Below the pieces are notes generated by a model. The model had not been told where the DNA came from. It searched no databases and saw only the letters and a program-made list of their open reading frames with translations. A DNA stretch of 64,000 nt from Lachnospiraceae bacterium. GTDB taxonomy: Bacteria > Bacillota > Clostridia > Lachnospirales > Lachnospiraceae. Of the stretch, positions 1-9,772 are shown piece after piece (within the stretch, counting starts at the first letter, position 1; each line of letters begins with the position of its first letter). Position numbers and translations under genes: made by a program. The stretch covers positions 1 through 64,000 of the forward strand of contig JAJPWX010000131.1 of the NCBI GenBank assembly GCA_021205755.1. The letters are read 5' to 3'.

Positions 1-85
1 TAGAGCAACAAAAAACCTTGAATTTAAGCGAAAAAACGCTTGACTATATGAGGAGAAGGTAGAAACAAAAAATGAAAAAGGTGAG

Positions 86-391
86 GTGATAGAACGTAAA
101 CCGAGAGAAGTATCATTCACCGAACAGTACGGTGAAAACGCGCAGTCTGTAATGGATGCCATTCCAGACTCTTCCGTTGATGTGGAAAACGAAGTGGTTG
201 AGCGGATGGAGCATCAGGAAGTACATAAAATTATTAGCAAGCTGGAGCCGGAAGAAAAATTGATTATTTACAGTGTGTTTTTCGAAGGCAAGACGCAGGA
301 TGAAGTGGGACGCATTATGGGGATTTCACAGCTAGCGGTTCATCAACGGCTGGAAAAGATTCTTGAAAAAATGCATCAGATGCTGCTGTAG
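86..391 (+). CDS. sigma-70 region 4-like regulator of the integrative element
   Basis: A 101-residue protein. Its second half (residues about 45-98) looks like sigma region 4 / a helix-turn-helix: a helix with EPEEKLII, then GKTQDEVGRIMGIS and QLAVHQRLEKIL. Related sigma-like proteins of conjugative elements (the Tn916 Orf7 group) are about 140 residues, so this one is short at the N terminus. The GTG start at 86 has an AAGGTGAG almost touching it, a poor spacing; the true N terminus may lie elsewhere or be lost. It is the first gene of the recombination module and probably controls excision or transfer genes, which is inferred from position. No DNA target can be read from the sequence. Confidence 0.6.
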   Translation: MIERKPREVSFTEQYGENAQSVMDAIPDSSVDVENEVVERMEHQEVHKIISKLEPEEKLIIYSVFFEGKTQDEVGRIMGISQLAVHQRLEKILEKMHQMLL

Positions 392-539
392 TGAAAAATA
401 ATTTCAAAAATTTCAAAAATCTGCTTATAAATTCGCCAGCCAGTGGTATTTATTAAGTAGAGGGATTTTTCTCTCTATACAGGCTATTTGTACCTTGACA
501 ATTACAGAGTTCAGTAATAACTGACATGACATATCATAC

Positions 540-905
540 GGGGAGCACGAGGAAGATGGCGCGATAGGTATTTTAATGTTATAAAATGAAACGTGAAATG
601 GCTGCGGGAAAACACTGCCCGGAAATCGGTCGGCAGACCGGTGATGCGAAGATTCGTATGAAGTGAGATACATCTGCGGGTGGTAGAGCACCTGTAGCCG
701 GCATCCCTACGAACTGCCGGAGCCTGATCGCTGTGAGGCTTTTGGGTTATGGTCGGAAGTATGCATTTCGACAGGTTATTATTCCCTTCCTGATACAGGA
801 AAACGATTCGGGGTGTCGAGGACAAATAGAATCAATAGAGCCTCTCTCATTTTTAAACATCGAGCAGGATTACGGCTGGCCGTTTCCTGCTCGATTTGAA
901 AAAAT
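540..905 (+). ncRNA. candidate structured RNA in the integrative element, ending in a terminator
   Basis: No convincing reading frame covers 392-1079. Within it several short inverted repeats follow one another on the + strand: GGTC-GGCA-GACC near 633, GGTG-GTAGAG-CACC near 681, CCGGCA/TGCCGG near 698-720, AGCCT/AGGCT near 720-740, and an outer TCGACA/TGTCGA near 770-820 enclosing TTCCTG-ATA-CAGGAA. The stretch ends with a perfect 11-bp hairpin (859-869 with 885-895) and a T/A-rich tail, which looks like an intrinsic terminator. This density of hairpins without a gene suggests a structured transcript. I could not match it to group I or II intron landmarks or any class I know. Edges are approximate. 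Confidence 0.4.
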
Positions 906-910
906 TTTTG
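859..910 (+). terminator. strong hairpin terminator before the excisionase gene
   Basis: ATCGAGCAGGA (859-869) pairs perfectly with TCCTGCTCGAT (885-895), followed by TTTGAAAAAATTTTT. It would end a transcript coming from the structured region and insulate the excisionase/recombinase genes. Confidence 0.65.
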
Positions 911-994
911 AAGTAATTTTAAAGATCAATATTGACAGAATTGAGCTGTGATTGCAAATAAATATAATGTTTAAGCAAATAGAAAAGATGATTT

Positions 995-1014
995 GATTTT
1001 GCCTGAGGCAAATC
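995..1014. promoter_or_regulatory. near-perfect palindrome upstream of the excisionase gene
   Basis: GATTTTGCCT and AGGCAAATC form nearly perfect arms around a single G, about 65 bp before the excisionase start. It may be an operator or an excisionase/integrase binding site. Only the symmetry is seen; the role is inferred. Confidence 0.3.
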
Positions 1015-1079
1015 GACATCGTGGACAAATGGCATTCGAATGGTTATGATGACACCATGAAGGACGCCTTCGACGGGAG

Positions 1080-1295
1080 GTGACTGAAATAAATACTTCG
1101 GAAACGGAGAAGAAGGTTTATCAGGCAGAGGAAATCCAGAAATTGCTGGGAATAGGCAGAAGCAGAACGTATACTTTTCTTGAAGAGGTATACAAGAAGC
1201 AGGAGCCATTTCGTGTAATCAAGATTGGAAAGCTGTTCAGGGTACCCAAACAATCTTTTGATAACTGGCTGGATGGATTCAGTGAGGAAGGGTGA
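1080..1295 (+). CDS. excisionase-like helix-turn-helix protein
   Basis: A 71-residue protein with a winged-helix DNA-binding pattern of the excisionase/MerR-like (HTH_17) type: YQAEEIQKLLGIGRSRTYTF, then a short wing with VIKIGKLFRVPKQSFDNWL. Such proteins bind next to att sites and bias a tyrosine recombinase toward excision. The recombinase gene follows only 5 bases downstream, which supports this role. The GTG start at 1080 overlaps the strong GGGAGGTGA ribosome binding site, so translation may begin a few codons later, although no standard start codon is available there. The N-terminal residues are therefore uncertain. Confidence 0.75.
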   Translation: MTEINTSETEKKVYQAEEIQKLLGIGRSRTYTFLEEVYKKQEPFRVIKIGKLFRVPKQSFDNWLDGFSEEG

Positions 1296-1300
1296 CATAA

Positions 1301-2491
1301 TTGAAAGAACAGAATTCTGAAAAAGGCAAATCGTTCTATGAGAAATCTTCCTGGTATCATCGGACGAAAACACTTCAGGAGAATGGAACGATAAAATACG
1401 GGAAAAAAGGTGGCTTTAAGACCCGTGAGGAAGCGGACAAAAGCTACGAGCGATGTGAGAAAGAGTTTAAAAATGCATATCGGGCGTGGCAATTGTCCAA
1501 TCAGGTCAATCAGGATGTATCGTTGAAGGATTATCTGATTTACTGGCTGGAGGATGTCTTTTCTCAACGTGTAGAGTCAACCACATATATGGTTATGGCA
1601 TATGCGGTGTATGACCTGATTCTTCCGTGTGTGGAACACGATGTAAAGCTGAAATATCTGAATGCGGAGTATCTGGATGCTTTGTTACAGAATGTGGCGC
1701 AAATCAGCAGATCAGCGGGAAATAAGGGCAGGGAAGTTTTAAATCTTGCATTAAAAGAAGCTGTAACGGCAGGATATATCAAAAGGAATCCGGTGACAGC
1801 TACAAAACCATACAAAAGGGCAAAGCCTACGATTACGATCCTGCATAAATCACAGATCAAGAAGCTTTTGTTTGCTGCATCCAAAAGCAACTGGTATCTG
1901 GAGATCCTTCTGGGACTGTTTTGCGGACTGAGAAAAGGCGAAATACTGGGATTAAAATTTTCGGATTTCGATTTTGATCAGAATACCGTATCAATAAAAC
2001 GTCAGCTGGTATCCGATCAGAAATTGAAAAAAGGAAGTGGTAAAATCGAGGCATATGGTCTTGTGGAACGCGATCCGAAGACGCAGAATAGTTTTAGAAC
2101 CTTGCGGGTACCTGATGCAGTCATGAAAGAAGTGGAAATTCGCAAAAAGAAAATGGAAGCCGATAAAAGCAGGTATGCTGCGAATTATCAGGATCACGAT
2201 TATATCAGCTGCCAGGAGGATGGAAAGCCCCACGGAATGGTATCTATGAATGAGACGCTGACAAGACTATGTAATAAAAATGGTCTGCCGCATGTGACTG
2301 TACATGGTCTTCGGCATATGTATGCTACCATTTTGATTGAGATGAAGGTTCCCATTGTGAAGATATCTGCGATGCTAGGACATGGTTCTGTACATACAAC
2401 ATTTGAGTACTATTGTGATGTAATGGATGATAATGAAAATATCCTGGCATTTATGAATGACGCGTTTGTGCCGGTAGAACAGGAGGGATGA
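1301..2491 (+). CDS. tyrosine recombinase / integrase 1 of the element
   Basis: A 396-residue phage-type integrase. An N-terminal arm-binding-like segment (SWYHRTKTLQENG, GGFKTREEADKSYE) and a core-binding SAM-like domain (about residues 65-165) precede the catalytic domain. Catalytic signatures are visible: the first Arg in LGLFCGLRKGEILGL, box II HGLRHMYAT and LGH, and the nucleophile Tyr in TTFEYY. All expected residues are present, so it looks functional. It starts at TTG 1301 after a GAGGAAGGG site, 5 bases past the excisionase stop, and its stop overlaps the start of the second recombinase by 4 bases (ATGA). The two enzymes are thus translationally coupled and probably act together at the att site. 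Confidence 0.88.
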   Translation: MKEQNSEKGKSFYEKSSWYHRTKTLQENGTIKYGKKGGFKTREEADKSYERCEKEFKNAYRAWQLSNQVNQDVSLKDYLIYWLEDVFSQRVESTTYMVMAYAVYDLILPCVEHDVKLKYLNAEYLDALLQNVAQISRSAGNKGREVLNLALKEAVTAGYIKRNPVTATKPYKRAKPTITILHKSQIKKLLFAASKSNWYLEILLGLFCGLRKGEILGLKFSDFDFDQNTVSIKRQLVSDQKLKKGSGKIEAYGLVERDPKTQNSFRTLRVPDAVMKEVEIRKKKMEADKSRYAANYQDHDYISCQEDGKPHGMVSMNETLTRLCNKNGLPHVTVHGLRHMYATILIEMKVPIVKISAMLGHGSVHTTFEYYCDVMDDNENILAFMNDAFVPVEQEG

Positions 2492-3796
2492 AAATGAAGC
2501 TTGACATGAACCTGCAGCAATATATTGATTATGAGGTTTCTGCTGTGCTCCCAATCAAAAGAAAATATGGATATCGGGTTTCCCTTATTTATATGGATGC
2601 CTCAAGAGTGGTACAGCAAAAATCGGGTTTTGCTACAGAAAAGGAGGCGGGCGCGGCAAGGGACAGAACAATTGGGGAACTGTATTCAGGAACGTATATT
2701 GTATATTCAAATGTTTCGGTGAAAGAATACATGGAGTTCTGGCTGGAAGAGGACCTCGGGAAGCGAACGGAGAGCAGTGATACATATGAGACTTTCTCGC
2801 TCAATGTACGTAATCATATCATTCCAGAACTCGGAAATAAAAAAATGGGTGGATTTAAACCGTGGAGATATCCAGAAATACTATAACAAAAAGGCAGAAT
2901 ATTCCATTGCGGTTACACGGCTGTCGAAAACAATTCTCAATATAGCCATGCGTTTTGCGGTGGATAAAAAGGTGATCGCAGAGAACCCGGCGGTAGGCGT
3001 CGGACTGCCAAAGAAAGCGAAGAAAGCTGTCGTTACCGAATTCCATACAAGGAATATTGATATGCAGAAAACACTGACGATGGAGCAGATTCTCGTACTG
3101 CTGGAAGCCAGTAAAGATACGCCAATTCATATGCAGGTGTGCTTTAATGTGCTGATGGGGTTGAGGCGGTGTGAGATCAACGGCGTAAAATATTCAGATG
3201 TTGATTATATTAACCGGACTCTGAAGGTACAACGGCAGCTCGGCAAGAAAAAGGGTGCAAAGAAAGAGGATTATGCGCCTAAGACGCTGACGAAGCAGGA
3301 GATTCGTTTGAAAACAGAATCCAGCTATCGGGAGCTGCCAATACCCGATTATGTGTTTGAGGCAATTCTGGAACAGCGCAAGCAGTATGAGAAGCAGAAA
3401 AAACGCCGGGGTGAAGAATTTCAGGATCTGGATTATATCTGTTGTTCCAGTTATGGCAGGCCGAGAAGTAAATGCTACTATTGGCCTTACTATAAAAAAC
3501 TATTAAAAGAAAACGACCTGCCGGATATTCGCTGGCATGATCTGAGAAGTACCTTCTGTACACTCCTGTTGAAAAATGATTTCAATCCAAAAGCGGTTTC
3601 TAAATTGATGGGACATGCGAAGGAGATTATCACCATGGATGTCTACGGAGACAACCAGAACATTATAGCAGATTGTGTAGGTGAGATGCAGTCGTTTGTG
3701 GATGAGGTAATGCCGGAAGGAGGAGAGCAGAAAAACAAGGAACAGCAGGAATGTGATGCGATCGTAATAGACATAGATGAATACCTGAGCGCATAG
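2488..3796 (+). pseudogene. tyrosine recombinase / integrase 2, frameshifted at an A7 run
   Basis: Two overlapping frames together encode one integrase of about 435 residues. The first (2488-2886) has the arm-binding and start of the core-binding domain; the second carries the rest, with Arg in LMGLRRCEINGV, box HDLRSTFC, LMGH and Tyr in ITMDVYGD. The join lies at the seven A bases near 2841-2849: dropping one A gives a continuous reading through GNKK into WVDLNRGDIQKYY. The third box residue is Ser where His is usual (HDLRS). The direction of the shift is +1, so the common -1 slippage on A AAA AAA would not repair it. Either the gene is broken, or RNA polymerase slippage on A7 yields some full-length product, or the read has a homopolymer error. 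Confidence 0.75.
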
Positions 3797-3838
3797 ATAC
3801 ATTTCAGGAATAAATCGTATATACAGCAAGTTGAAGTG

Positions 3839-3886
3839 ATAGTCGCTGAATCGAACAAATATTCGAAAAAGCGGCTATACTTTTTT
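3839..3886 (+). terminator. terminator after the recombinase genes
   Basis: TAGTCGCT (3840-3847) pairs with AGCGGCTA (3870-3877, one wobble), with a smaller TCGAA/TTCGA hairpin inside, followed by TTTTTT at 3881-3886. Confidence 0.7.
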
Positions 3887-3925
3887 GAAAGGATGTGGTA
3901 TACTGCTGAAAGATTTGGCGTCCGC

Positions 3926-4056
3926 TTAGTGACCGGCTGTGTTATTCAGTCTACCAGGTTTTACAGGGTGTTGCGGAGTCGGAAAATCCGGGTTTAGTGA
4001 CCTGCATTCGTAACGAGGCCTAAAATGACGATTTTTGAAAACGCATGGTTACGAAT
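3926..4056. repeat. direct and inverted repeats in the presumed attachment region
   Basis: TTAGTGACC occurs twice in the same orientation (3926-3934 and 3994-4002). ATTCGTAAC (4006-4014) and GTTACGAAT (4048-4056) form a perfect 9-bp inverted repeat with a 33-bp spacer. They sit between the recombinase terminator and uvrB, where an att core and integrase binding sites are expected. Without the other end of the element the crossover site cannot be fixed. Confidence 0.35.
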
Positions 4057-4078
4057 TTCTGCCTTATAGAAGACCTTT

Positions 4079-4161
4079 TTATGCGCACGAGCCGCGAAAG
4101 GAAGTATCCAGCTGACGCTGGCGCAGCTCGGCGCGTGAGGAGACAGACAAGCTGTCTCCTA
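4079..4161. repeat. palindromic elements in the uvrB leader
   Basis: Two stems lie just before uvrB. In the first (about 4083-4136), CCAGC-TGAC-GCTGG sits inside a longer stem with CACGAGC and GCTCGGCGCGTG arms. The second is a perfect 9-bp inverted repeat, AGGAGACAG-ACAAG-CTGTCTCCT, at about 4138-4161. No T tract follows, so these look like repeat elements or leader structures, not terminators. Confidence 0.45.
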
Positions 4162-4191
4162 TTGGAAATACGGAATCAGGAGGTGATTTTT

Positions 4192-6192
4192 GTGCAACCT
4201 GAACAAAAACCTTTTATTTTACACAGTGAATACCAGCCCACCGGTGACCAGCCGCAGGCGATTGCTGAACTCGTCGAAGGCTTCAAAGAAGGCAATCAAT
4301 TCGAGACTTTGCTGGGTGTGACGGGTTCCGGGAAGACGTTTACGATGGCGAATGTGATCGAGCAGCTGCAGAAGCCGACTTTGGTCATTGCGCACAATAA
4401 AACGCTGGCGGCGCAGTTGTACGGGGAGTTCAAGGAGTTCTTCCCTGAGAACGCGGTGGAGTACTTTGTGTCCTATTATGATTATTATCAGCCGGAGGCG
4501 TATGTGCCGTCTTCGGATACGTATATCGCGAAGGATTCAGCGATCAATGATGAGATTGATAAGCTGCGCCTGTCGGCGACGGCATCACTGGTGGAGCGAC
4601 GGGATGTCATCATTGTGGCGAGTGTTTCCTGTATCTATGGTCTGGGCAGCCCGGCGGATTATAAGGATCTGGTACTCTATCTGCGGCAGGGACAGGAGAG
4701 GGATCGGGATGAGATTCTGCGGAAGCTGATTGATATTCAGTATGACCGCAATGAGATGGATTTTCACCGTGGTACGTTCCGGGTGCGCGGGGATGTGCTG
4801 GAGATTTTTCCGGCGAATGCGGACGACTATGCCTACAGGGTGGAGTTTTTCGGGGATGAGATTGACCGGATTACGGAGATTGACGTGCTGACCGGTGCGG
4901 TGAAGAAGGGCCTGGAGTTTATCGCGGTCTTTCCGGCGTCGCATTATGTGGTGCCGATGGAGAAGATTCTGCGGGCGGCGGATGCGATTGAGGAGGAGCT
5001 TGCGGAGCGTGTGACTTACTTTAAGAGTGAGGATAAGCTGATTGAAGCGCAGCGGATTGCAGAACGGACGAATTTTGATGTGGAGATGCTGCGGGAGACG
5101 GGGTTCTGTTCAGGTGTGGAGAATTATTCGCGTCATCTGGCAGGTCTTCCGGCAGGAGCGACGCCGCATACGCTGATGGATTACTTTGGGGATGATTTTC
5201 TGATGATTATTGACGAGTCGCACAAGACGGTGCCGCAGATCCGGGCGATGTATGTGGGCGACCAGTCGCGCAAGACGACGCTGGTGGATTATGGGTTCCG
5301 CCTGCCTTCGGCGAAGGACAACCGTCCCTTGAATTTTGGCGAATTTGAGGATAAAATAGACCAGCTTCTGTTTGTCTCGGCGACGCCGGGCGATTATGAG
5401 GAGGAGCATGAGCTGCTGCGTGCGGAGCAGATTATCCGGCCGACGGGACTTCTGGATCCGCGTGTGGAAGTGCGGCCGGTTGAGGGGCAGATTGATGATC
5501 TGATCAGTGAGATCAATAAGGAAACAGCAGCGGGCAATAAGATTCTGGTGACGACGCTGACAAAGCGGATGGCAGAGGATCTGACGGACTATATGAAGGA
5601 GGTCGGGATCCGCGTGCGCTATCTGCACTCGGATATTGATACGCTGGAGCGGACGGAGATCATTCGTGATATGCGCCTGGATGTCTTTGATGTGCTGGTC
5701 GGAATCAACCTGCTGCGAGAGGGACTGGATATCCCGGAGATTTCTCTGGTGGCGATTCTGGATGCGGATAAGGAAGGATTTCTGCGATCTTCTGTTTCTC
5801 TGATTCAGACGATTGGACGTGCCGCGCGGAACGCGCAGGGGCATGTGATTATGTATGCGGATACGATTACGGATTCGATGCGTGTGGCGATGGATGAGAC
5901 ACAGAGACGGCGGGAGCTGCAGCAGAAATACAATGAAGAGCACGGCATCACGCCGCAGACGATTAAAAAGGCGGTTCGCGATCTGATCAGTATTTCGAAA
6001 GAGCTGGCGAAGCAGGAAGTGCAGATGGAGAAGGATCCCGAGTCGATGAACCGGGAGGAACTGGAGAAGCTGATTGCCGAGGTGCAGAAGAAGATGAAGA
6101 AGGCGGCTTCAGAACTGGATTTCGAGAGCGCGGCCGAGCTGCGCGATAAGATGATTATGCTGAAGAAGCATTTGCAGGAGACCAATGAATGA
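4192..6192 (+). CDS. uvrB: excinuclease ABC subunit UvrB
   Basis: The DNA damage-verification helicase of nucleotide excision repair; it is loaded on DNA by UvrA and recruits UvrC. A 666-residue protein of normal length: Walker A GVTGSGKT (about residue 43), the damage-probing beta-hairpin region [12 protein letters not shown] (about 96-107), DESH (about 341), the helicase C-terminal half with [12 protein letters not shown] and QTIGRAARN, and a C-terminal UVR motif ([14 protein letters not shown]) that contacts UvrC. The start is set at GTG 4192, 5 bases after AGGAGGTGA; an in-frame ATG at 4045 would add residues absent from the family and crosses the palindromic leader. It overlaps or nearly abuts uvrA, forming an SOS-type uvrBA pair, although I did not see a clear LexA box. 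Confidence 0.97.
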   Translation: MQPEQKPFILHSEYQPTGDQPQAIAELVEGFKEGNQFETLLGVTGSGKTFTMANVIEQLQKPTLVIAHNKTLAAQLYGEFKEFFPENAVEYFVSYYDYYQPEAYVPSSDTYIAKDSAINDEIDKLRLSATASLVERRDVIIVASVSCIYGLGSPADYKDLVLYLRQGQERDRDEILRKLIDIQYDRNEMDFHRGTFRVRGDVLEIFPANADDYAYRVEFFGDEIDRITEIDVLTGAVKKGLEFIAVFPASHYVVPMEKILRAADAIEEELAERVTYFKSEDKLIEAQRIAERTNFDVEMLRETGFCSGVENYSRHLAGLPAGATPHTLMDYFGDDFLMIIDESHKTVPQIRAMYVGDQSRKTTLVDYGFRLPSAKDNRPLNFGEFEDKIDQLLFVSATPGDYEEEHELLRAEQIIRPTGLLDPRVEVRPVEGQIDDLISEINKETAAGNKILVTTLTKRMAEDLTDYMKEVGIRVRYLHSDIDTLERTEIIRDMRLDVFDVLVGINLLREGLDIPEISLVAILDADKEGFLRSSVSLIQTIGRAARNAQGHVIMYADTITDSMRVAMDETQRRRELQQKYNEEHGITPQTIKKAVRDLISISKELAKQEVQMEKDPESMNREELEKLIAEVQKKMKKAASELDFESAAELRDKMIMLKKHLQETNE

Positions 6193-6250
6193 GAAAACGG
6201 TTCAATCACGGGCAATTATTTCGAGTGCCACAGATAGAGTGGAGGGACAA

Positions 6251-9184
6251 ATGAATCTGAATGATGCAATGGATATGAATGATGAGACAGAAGAAAAATG
6301 CGGGATGACAGAAGGAAATATGACAGATTCGATCGAAAAAACAGCCAGAACAGCCATACCGGATAAAAAGCAGTTCATCCGCATCCGCGGCGCGAACGAG
6401 CATAATCTGAAAAATATCAGCCTGGATATTCCGCGCAATCAGTTTGTGGTGCTTACCGGCCTGTCTGGTTCGGGAAAATCTTCGTTGGCGTTTGATACGA
6501 TTTACGCGGAAGGGCAGCGCCGCTATATGGAGTCTTTGTCTTCCTATGCCAGACAGTTTCTGGGGCAGATGGAGAAGCCGGATGTGGAGAGCATTGAGGG
6601 GCTTCCGCCGGCGATTTCGATCGACCAGAAGACGACGAACCGGAATCCGCGCTCGACGGTTGGCACGGTGACGGAAATTTATGACTATTTTCGATTATTA
6701 TATGCGCGGATTGGGATTCCGCATTGTCCGAAGTGCGGACGCGAGATTAAAAAGCAGAGCGTGGATCAGATGGTGGATCAGATCATGGCGCTGCCGGAGC
6801 GGACGCGGATCCAGCTGCTCGCGCCAGTAGTACGCGGACGTAAGGGCGAGCATGTGAAGCTGTTGGAGCAGGCGAAGCGCAGCGGTTATGTGCGCGTGCG
6901 GATTGATGGGAATCTGTATGATCTGTCTGAAGAAATTAAGCTCGAGAAAAATATAAAGCATAACATTGAAATTGTTGTGGATCGTCTGGTGGTGAAGCCG
7001 GGGATTGAGAAGCGACTGACAGATTCGATGGAGACCGTTCTGCAGCTGGCGGATGGTCTGGGATATGTAGATGTCGGTGAGGGAGAAATGATTACCTTTA
7101 GCCAGAGTTTTTCCTGTCCGGACTGCAATATCAGTATTGATGAGATCGAGCCGCGCAGCTTTTCTTTTAACAATCCATTTGGCGCTTGCCCGGAATGTAC
7201 CGGGTTGGGATATAAAATGGAGTTTGACATTGATCTGATGATTCCGGATAAATCGTTAAGCATCCGGGAAGGCGCGATTGTCGTGAACGGCTGGCAGTCC
7301 TGCACCGATCCGTCCAGCTTTACGTACGCGTTGCTGACAGCGCTGGCGAAGGAGTACCATTTTGATTTATCGACGCCGTTTGAGCAGTTGGCGCCGGATA
7401 TCCAGCACATGCTGATTTACGGGACAGACGGCAGACAGGTGAAGGTGCATTATAAGGGGCAGCGCGGTATCGGCGTCTATGATGTGGCGTTTGACGGCCT
7501 GATTCGGAATGTGGAGCAGCGCTACCGTGAGACCTCGTCGGATTATACGAAGCAGGAGTATGAGAGCTTTATGTGGATTACTCCGTGTAAGGCCTGCCGC
7601 GGGCAGAGACTGAAGCCGTCCGCGCTGGCGGTGACGGTTGGCGGGAAAAACATTCACGAGATTACTTCCATGTCCGTGGGGGATTTACAGAAGTTTCTGG
7701 CAGATCTGGAGCTGACACAGCAGCAGCTTCTGATTGGCGCACAGATTTTGAAGGAGATTCGGGCGCGGATTGGTTTTCTGGTTGATGTAGGTCTGGATTA
7801 TTTAAGCCTGTCGCGCGCGACCGGTACGCTATCCGGCGGCGAGGCGCAGCGGATCCGTCTGGCGACGCAGATTGGCTCCGGGCTGGTCGGCGTGGCCTAT
7901 ATTCTGGATGAGCCGAGCATTGGCCTGCATCAGCGCGACAATGACAAGCTGCTGCGCACATTGAATAATCTGAAAGGTCTAGGAAACACCCTGATTGTGG
8001 TAGAACACGATGAGGATACAATGTATGCGGCGGATTACGTTGTGGACATCGGACCCGGCGCAGGCGAACATGGCGGTGAGGTTGTGGCGGCCGGGACGGC
8101 TGAAGATTTGAAATACTGTCCGGAATCCATCACGGGCGCGTATTTAAGTCATCGGATGTTTATTCCAGTGCCGGAGAAGAGGCGGACGCCGACTGGCTGG
8201 CTGGAGATTCGCGGCGCGCAGGAAAACAATCTGAAGGATATCAATGTAAAGATTCCGCTAGGCGTGATGACATGCGTAACGGGTGTTTCTGGTTCCGGGA
8301 AAAGCTCACTGATCAATGAGATTTTATACAAGCGTCTGGCGAAGGATCTGAACCGGGCGCGGACGATTCCGGGGAAGCATCGTGCGATCACCGGAATCGG
8401 ACAGTTGGATAAGGTGATTAATATTGACCAGTCTCCGATCGGGCGCACCCCGCGCTCGAACCCGGCGACCTATACAGGCGTTTTTGATATGATCCGCGAT
8501 CTGTTTGCTTCCACGGCGGATGCGAAGGCGCGGGGCTACCAAAAAGGCCGTTTCAGCTTTAATATTAAGGGCGGCCGCTGCGAGGCCTGCGCCGGGGATG
8601 GCATTCTGAAGATTGAGATGCATTTTCTTCCGGATGTCTATGTTCCCTGTGAGGTCTGCCATGGAAAGCGCTATAACCGCGAGACGCTGGATGTAAAATA
8701 CAAAGGAAAATCCATCTATGATGTGCTGGATATGACCGTGGAGGAGGCGCTGAAATTTTTCGATCATCTGCCGCAGATCCGGCGAAAGATTGAAACACTG
8801 AATGATGTCGGACTTTCCTATATTAAGCTGGGTCAGCCGTCTACGACGCTGTCCGGCGGCGAGGCACAGCGAATTAAGCTTGCAACGGAGCTTTCCCGCC
8901 GCAGCACCGGCAAAACGGTTTATATTCTGGATGAACCGACTACCGGCTTGCATTTTGCGGATGTGCATAAGCTGGTTGATATCCTGCGGCGTCTGGCCGA
9001 GGGCGGAAACACAGTCATTGTGATCGAGCACAACCTGGATGTGATTAAGACGGCTGACTACATCATTGACCTCGGCCCGGAGGGCGGCGACCGGGGCGGC
9101 ACGGTGATTGCGGAAGGAACGCCGGAGGAGGTTGCGGAAAATCCGGCCTCCTATACAGGGCAGTATATCAAAAAATATTTATAA
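6251..9184 (+). CDS. uvrA: excinuclease ABC subunit UvrA
   Basis: The damage-recognition ATPase of nucleotide excision repair. It has two ABC modules: Walker [10 protein letters not shown] and GVSGSGKSS, signature motifs LSGGEAQRI twice, and zinc-binding cysteine pairs ([24 protein letters not shown]). Translation probably starts at ATG 6251 after GGAGGG, giving 977 residues. An upstream ATG at 6185, overlapping the uvrB stop and preceded by AGGAG, would give 999. Either way about 35-57 residues precede the conserved [12 protein letters not shown] start, a low-complexity Met/Asp/Glu-rich extension not usual in UvrA (about 940-950). It is co-transcribed with uvrB and ends before a bidirectional terminator. 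Confidence 0.97.
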   Translation: MNLNDAMDMNDETEEKCGMTEGNMTDSIEKTARTAIPDKKQFIRIRGANEHNLKNISLDIPRNQFVVLTGLSGSGKSSLAFDTIYAEGQRRYMESLSSYARQFLGQMEKPDVESIEGLPPAISIDQKTTNRNPRSTVGTVTEIYDYFRLLYARIGIPHCPKCGREIKKQSVDQMVDQIMALPERTRIQLLAPVVRGRKGEHVKLLEQAKRSGYVRVRIDGNLYDLSEEIKLEKNIKHNIEIVVDRLVVKPGIEKRLTDSMETVLQLADGLGYVDVGEGEMITFSQSFSCPDCNISIDEIEPRSFSFNNPFGACPECTGLGYKMEFDIDLMIPDKSLSIREGAIVVNGWQSCTDPSSFTYALLTALAKEYHFDLSTPFEQLAPDIQHMLIYGTDGRQVKVHYKGQRGIGVYDVAFDGLIRNVEQRYRETSSDYTKQEYESFMWITPCKACRGQRLKPSALAVTVGGKNIHEITSMSVGDLQKFLADLELTQQQLLIGAQILKEIRARIGFLVDVGLDYLSLSRATGTLSGGEAQRIRLATQIGSGLVGVAYILDEPSIGLHQRDNDKLLRTLNNLKGLGNTLIVVEHDEDTMYAADYVVDIGPGAGEHGGEVVAAGTAEDLKYCPESITGAYLSHRMFIPVPEKRRTPTGWLEIRGAQENNLKDINVKIPLGVMTCVTGVSGSGKSSLINEILYKRLAKDLNRARTIPGKHRAITGIGQLDKVINIDQSPIGRTPRSNPATYTGVFDMIRDLFASTADAKARGYQKGRFSFNIKGGRCEACAGDGILKIEMHFLPDVYVPCEVCHGKRYNRETLDVKYKGKSIYDVLDMTVEEALKFFDHLPQIRRKIETLNDVGLSYIKLGQPSTTLSGGEAQRIKLATELSRRSTGKTVYILDEPTTGLHFADVHKLVDILRRLAEGGNTVIVIEHNLDVIKTADYIIDLGPEGGDRGGTVIAEGTPEEVAENPASYTGQYIKKYL

Positions 9185-9199
9185 AAAAATCTGAAAACG

Positions 9200-9227
9200 A
9201 AAAGACCTGACATCTGTCAGGTCTTTT
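9200..9227. terminator. bidirectional terminator after uvrA
   Basis: A perfect palindrome: AAAAGACCTGACA, a 2-base loop TC, then TGTCAGGTCTTTT. The A and T ends let it act in both directions. Confidence 0.85.
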
Positions 9228-9457
9228 CAGGAAAGAGAAAAATTTGGGTTGAAAAATGTTTTGCCCTGTTCTGGGAATTACCCATTCAGGAAAATGTTTG
9301 AGGGAGTACTTGGCAGCGTGTGGGAGCTGCCAAGTGTGAGTTATGAAATATATTAGCTCTTCGCTAATACTCCTATAATATAAAATGAAAATGTGTTGGA
9401 AATATGTCGGCTTTCTAAAAAAAGTGGGAAAATGCTAAAGAAATCATTGACGAAAAA

Positions 9458-9634
9458 TGATGCTGTTCTGAACAGCAGGCCACAGACCGCCTTCTTCGAA
9501 GGCTATATGCCGCTTGCGCGTCATATGTCTGAGGCTTGATGGGCGTTCCGCCCATCCCGAAATGAAAACACAGCCTTTAGCAGGTAAACCTGCACAGTCT
9601 GTTTTTTCATTTCGATGCTGTTCTGAACTGTTGC
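9458..9634 (-). repeat. modular palindromic intergenic repeat, copy A
   Basis: Read on the minus strand the element is a chain of hairpins: a terminal TTCAGAACAGCATC unit; GAAATGAAAA/TTTTCATTTC enclosing GCAGGTTTACCTGC; GATGGGCG-GAA-CGCCCATC; a CAGAC/GTCTG stem enclosing ATATG...CATAT and GCCTTC-GAA-GAAGGC; and a closing palindrome GCTGTTC-A-GAACAGC. A second copy lies at 35889-36174 in the opposite orientation, and a deleted form at about 52988-53031. It contains no credible gene and lies between the uvrA terminator and mreB. The bases 9228-9457 before it show nothing I recognise beyond a CTTGGCAGC/GCTGCCAAG hairpin near 9310-9335. Confidence 0.8.
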
Positions 9635-9772
9635 GAAAAAATATTTCCATTTTACGGTATACTGTGTTAAGATAATGGAAAAGATAACAGAAAAGAAGAT
9701 ACTGGATATCCGGGATAGAGGAGTTACCGGAAAGCAGGAAAATTGCTTTTGGATGGAAAGGGGTTTGTATTT

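Larger units (their letters stand above)
1..3886 (+). mobile_element. right end of an integrative element (recombination module)
   Basis: The segment holds a sigma-like regulator, a gene-free structured stretch, an excisionase-like small protein and two tandem tyrosine recombinases, then a terminator. This order is typical of the int/xis end of integrative conjugative elements and genomic islands of Firmicutes. Its genes look more AT-rich than uvrB-uvrA next door. The left end and any conjugation genes lie outside the window, so element type and exact boundary cannot be set. The attachment site should lie between the second recombinase stop (3796) and the uvrB start (4192), where an inverted repeat and a direct repeat are seen. 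The right boundary given here is the terminator of the recombinase genes and is an inference. Confidence 0.7.

Noticed and set aside
540-905. Group II intron remnant in the integrative element
   Set aside because: No domain V-like sequence, no intron-encoded reverse transcriptase and no clear GTGCG start were found.
2777-2886. Programmed -1 frameshifting on A AAA AAA to join the two halves of integrase 2
   Set aside because: The downstream frame is +1 (or -2) relative to the first, so -1 slippage leads to the wrong frame.
5110-5943. 277-residue open frame on the minus strand
   Set aside because: It is antisense to uvrB, has biased Arg/His/Ile composition and no start site; a shadow of the real gene.
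9631-9663. mreB promoter TTGCGA...TATACT
   Set aside because: The spacer is about 21 bases, too long for a normal promoter, although the hexamers match those seen before apt.
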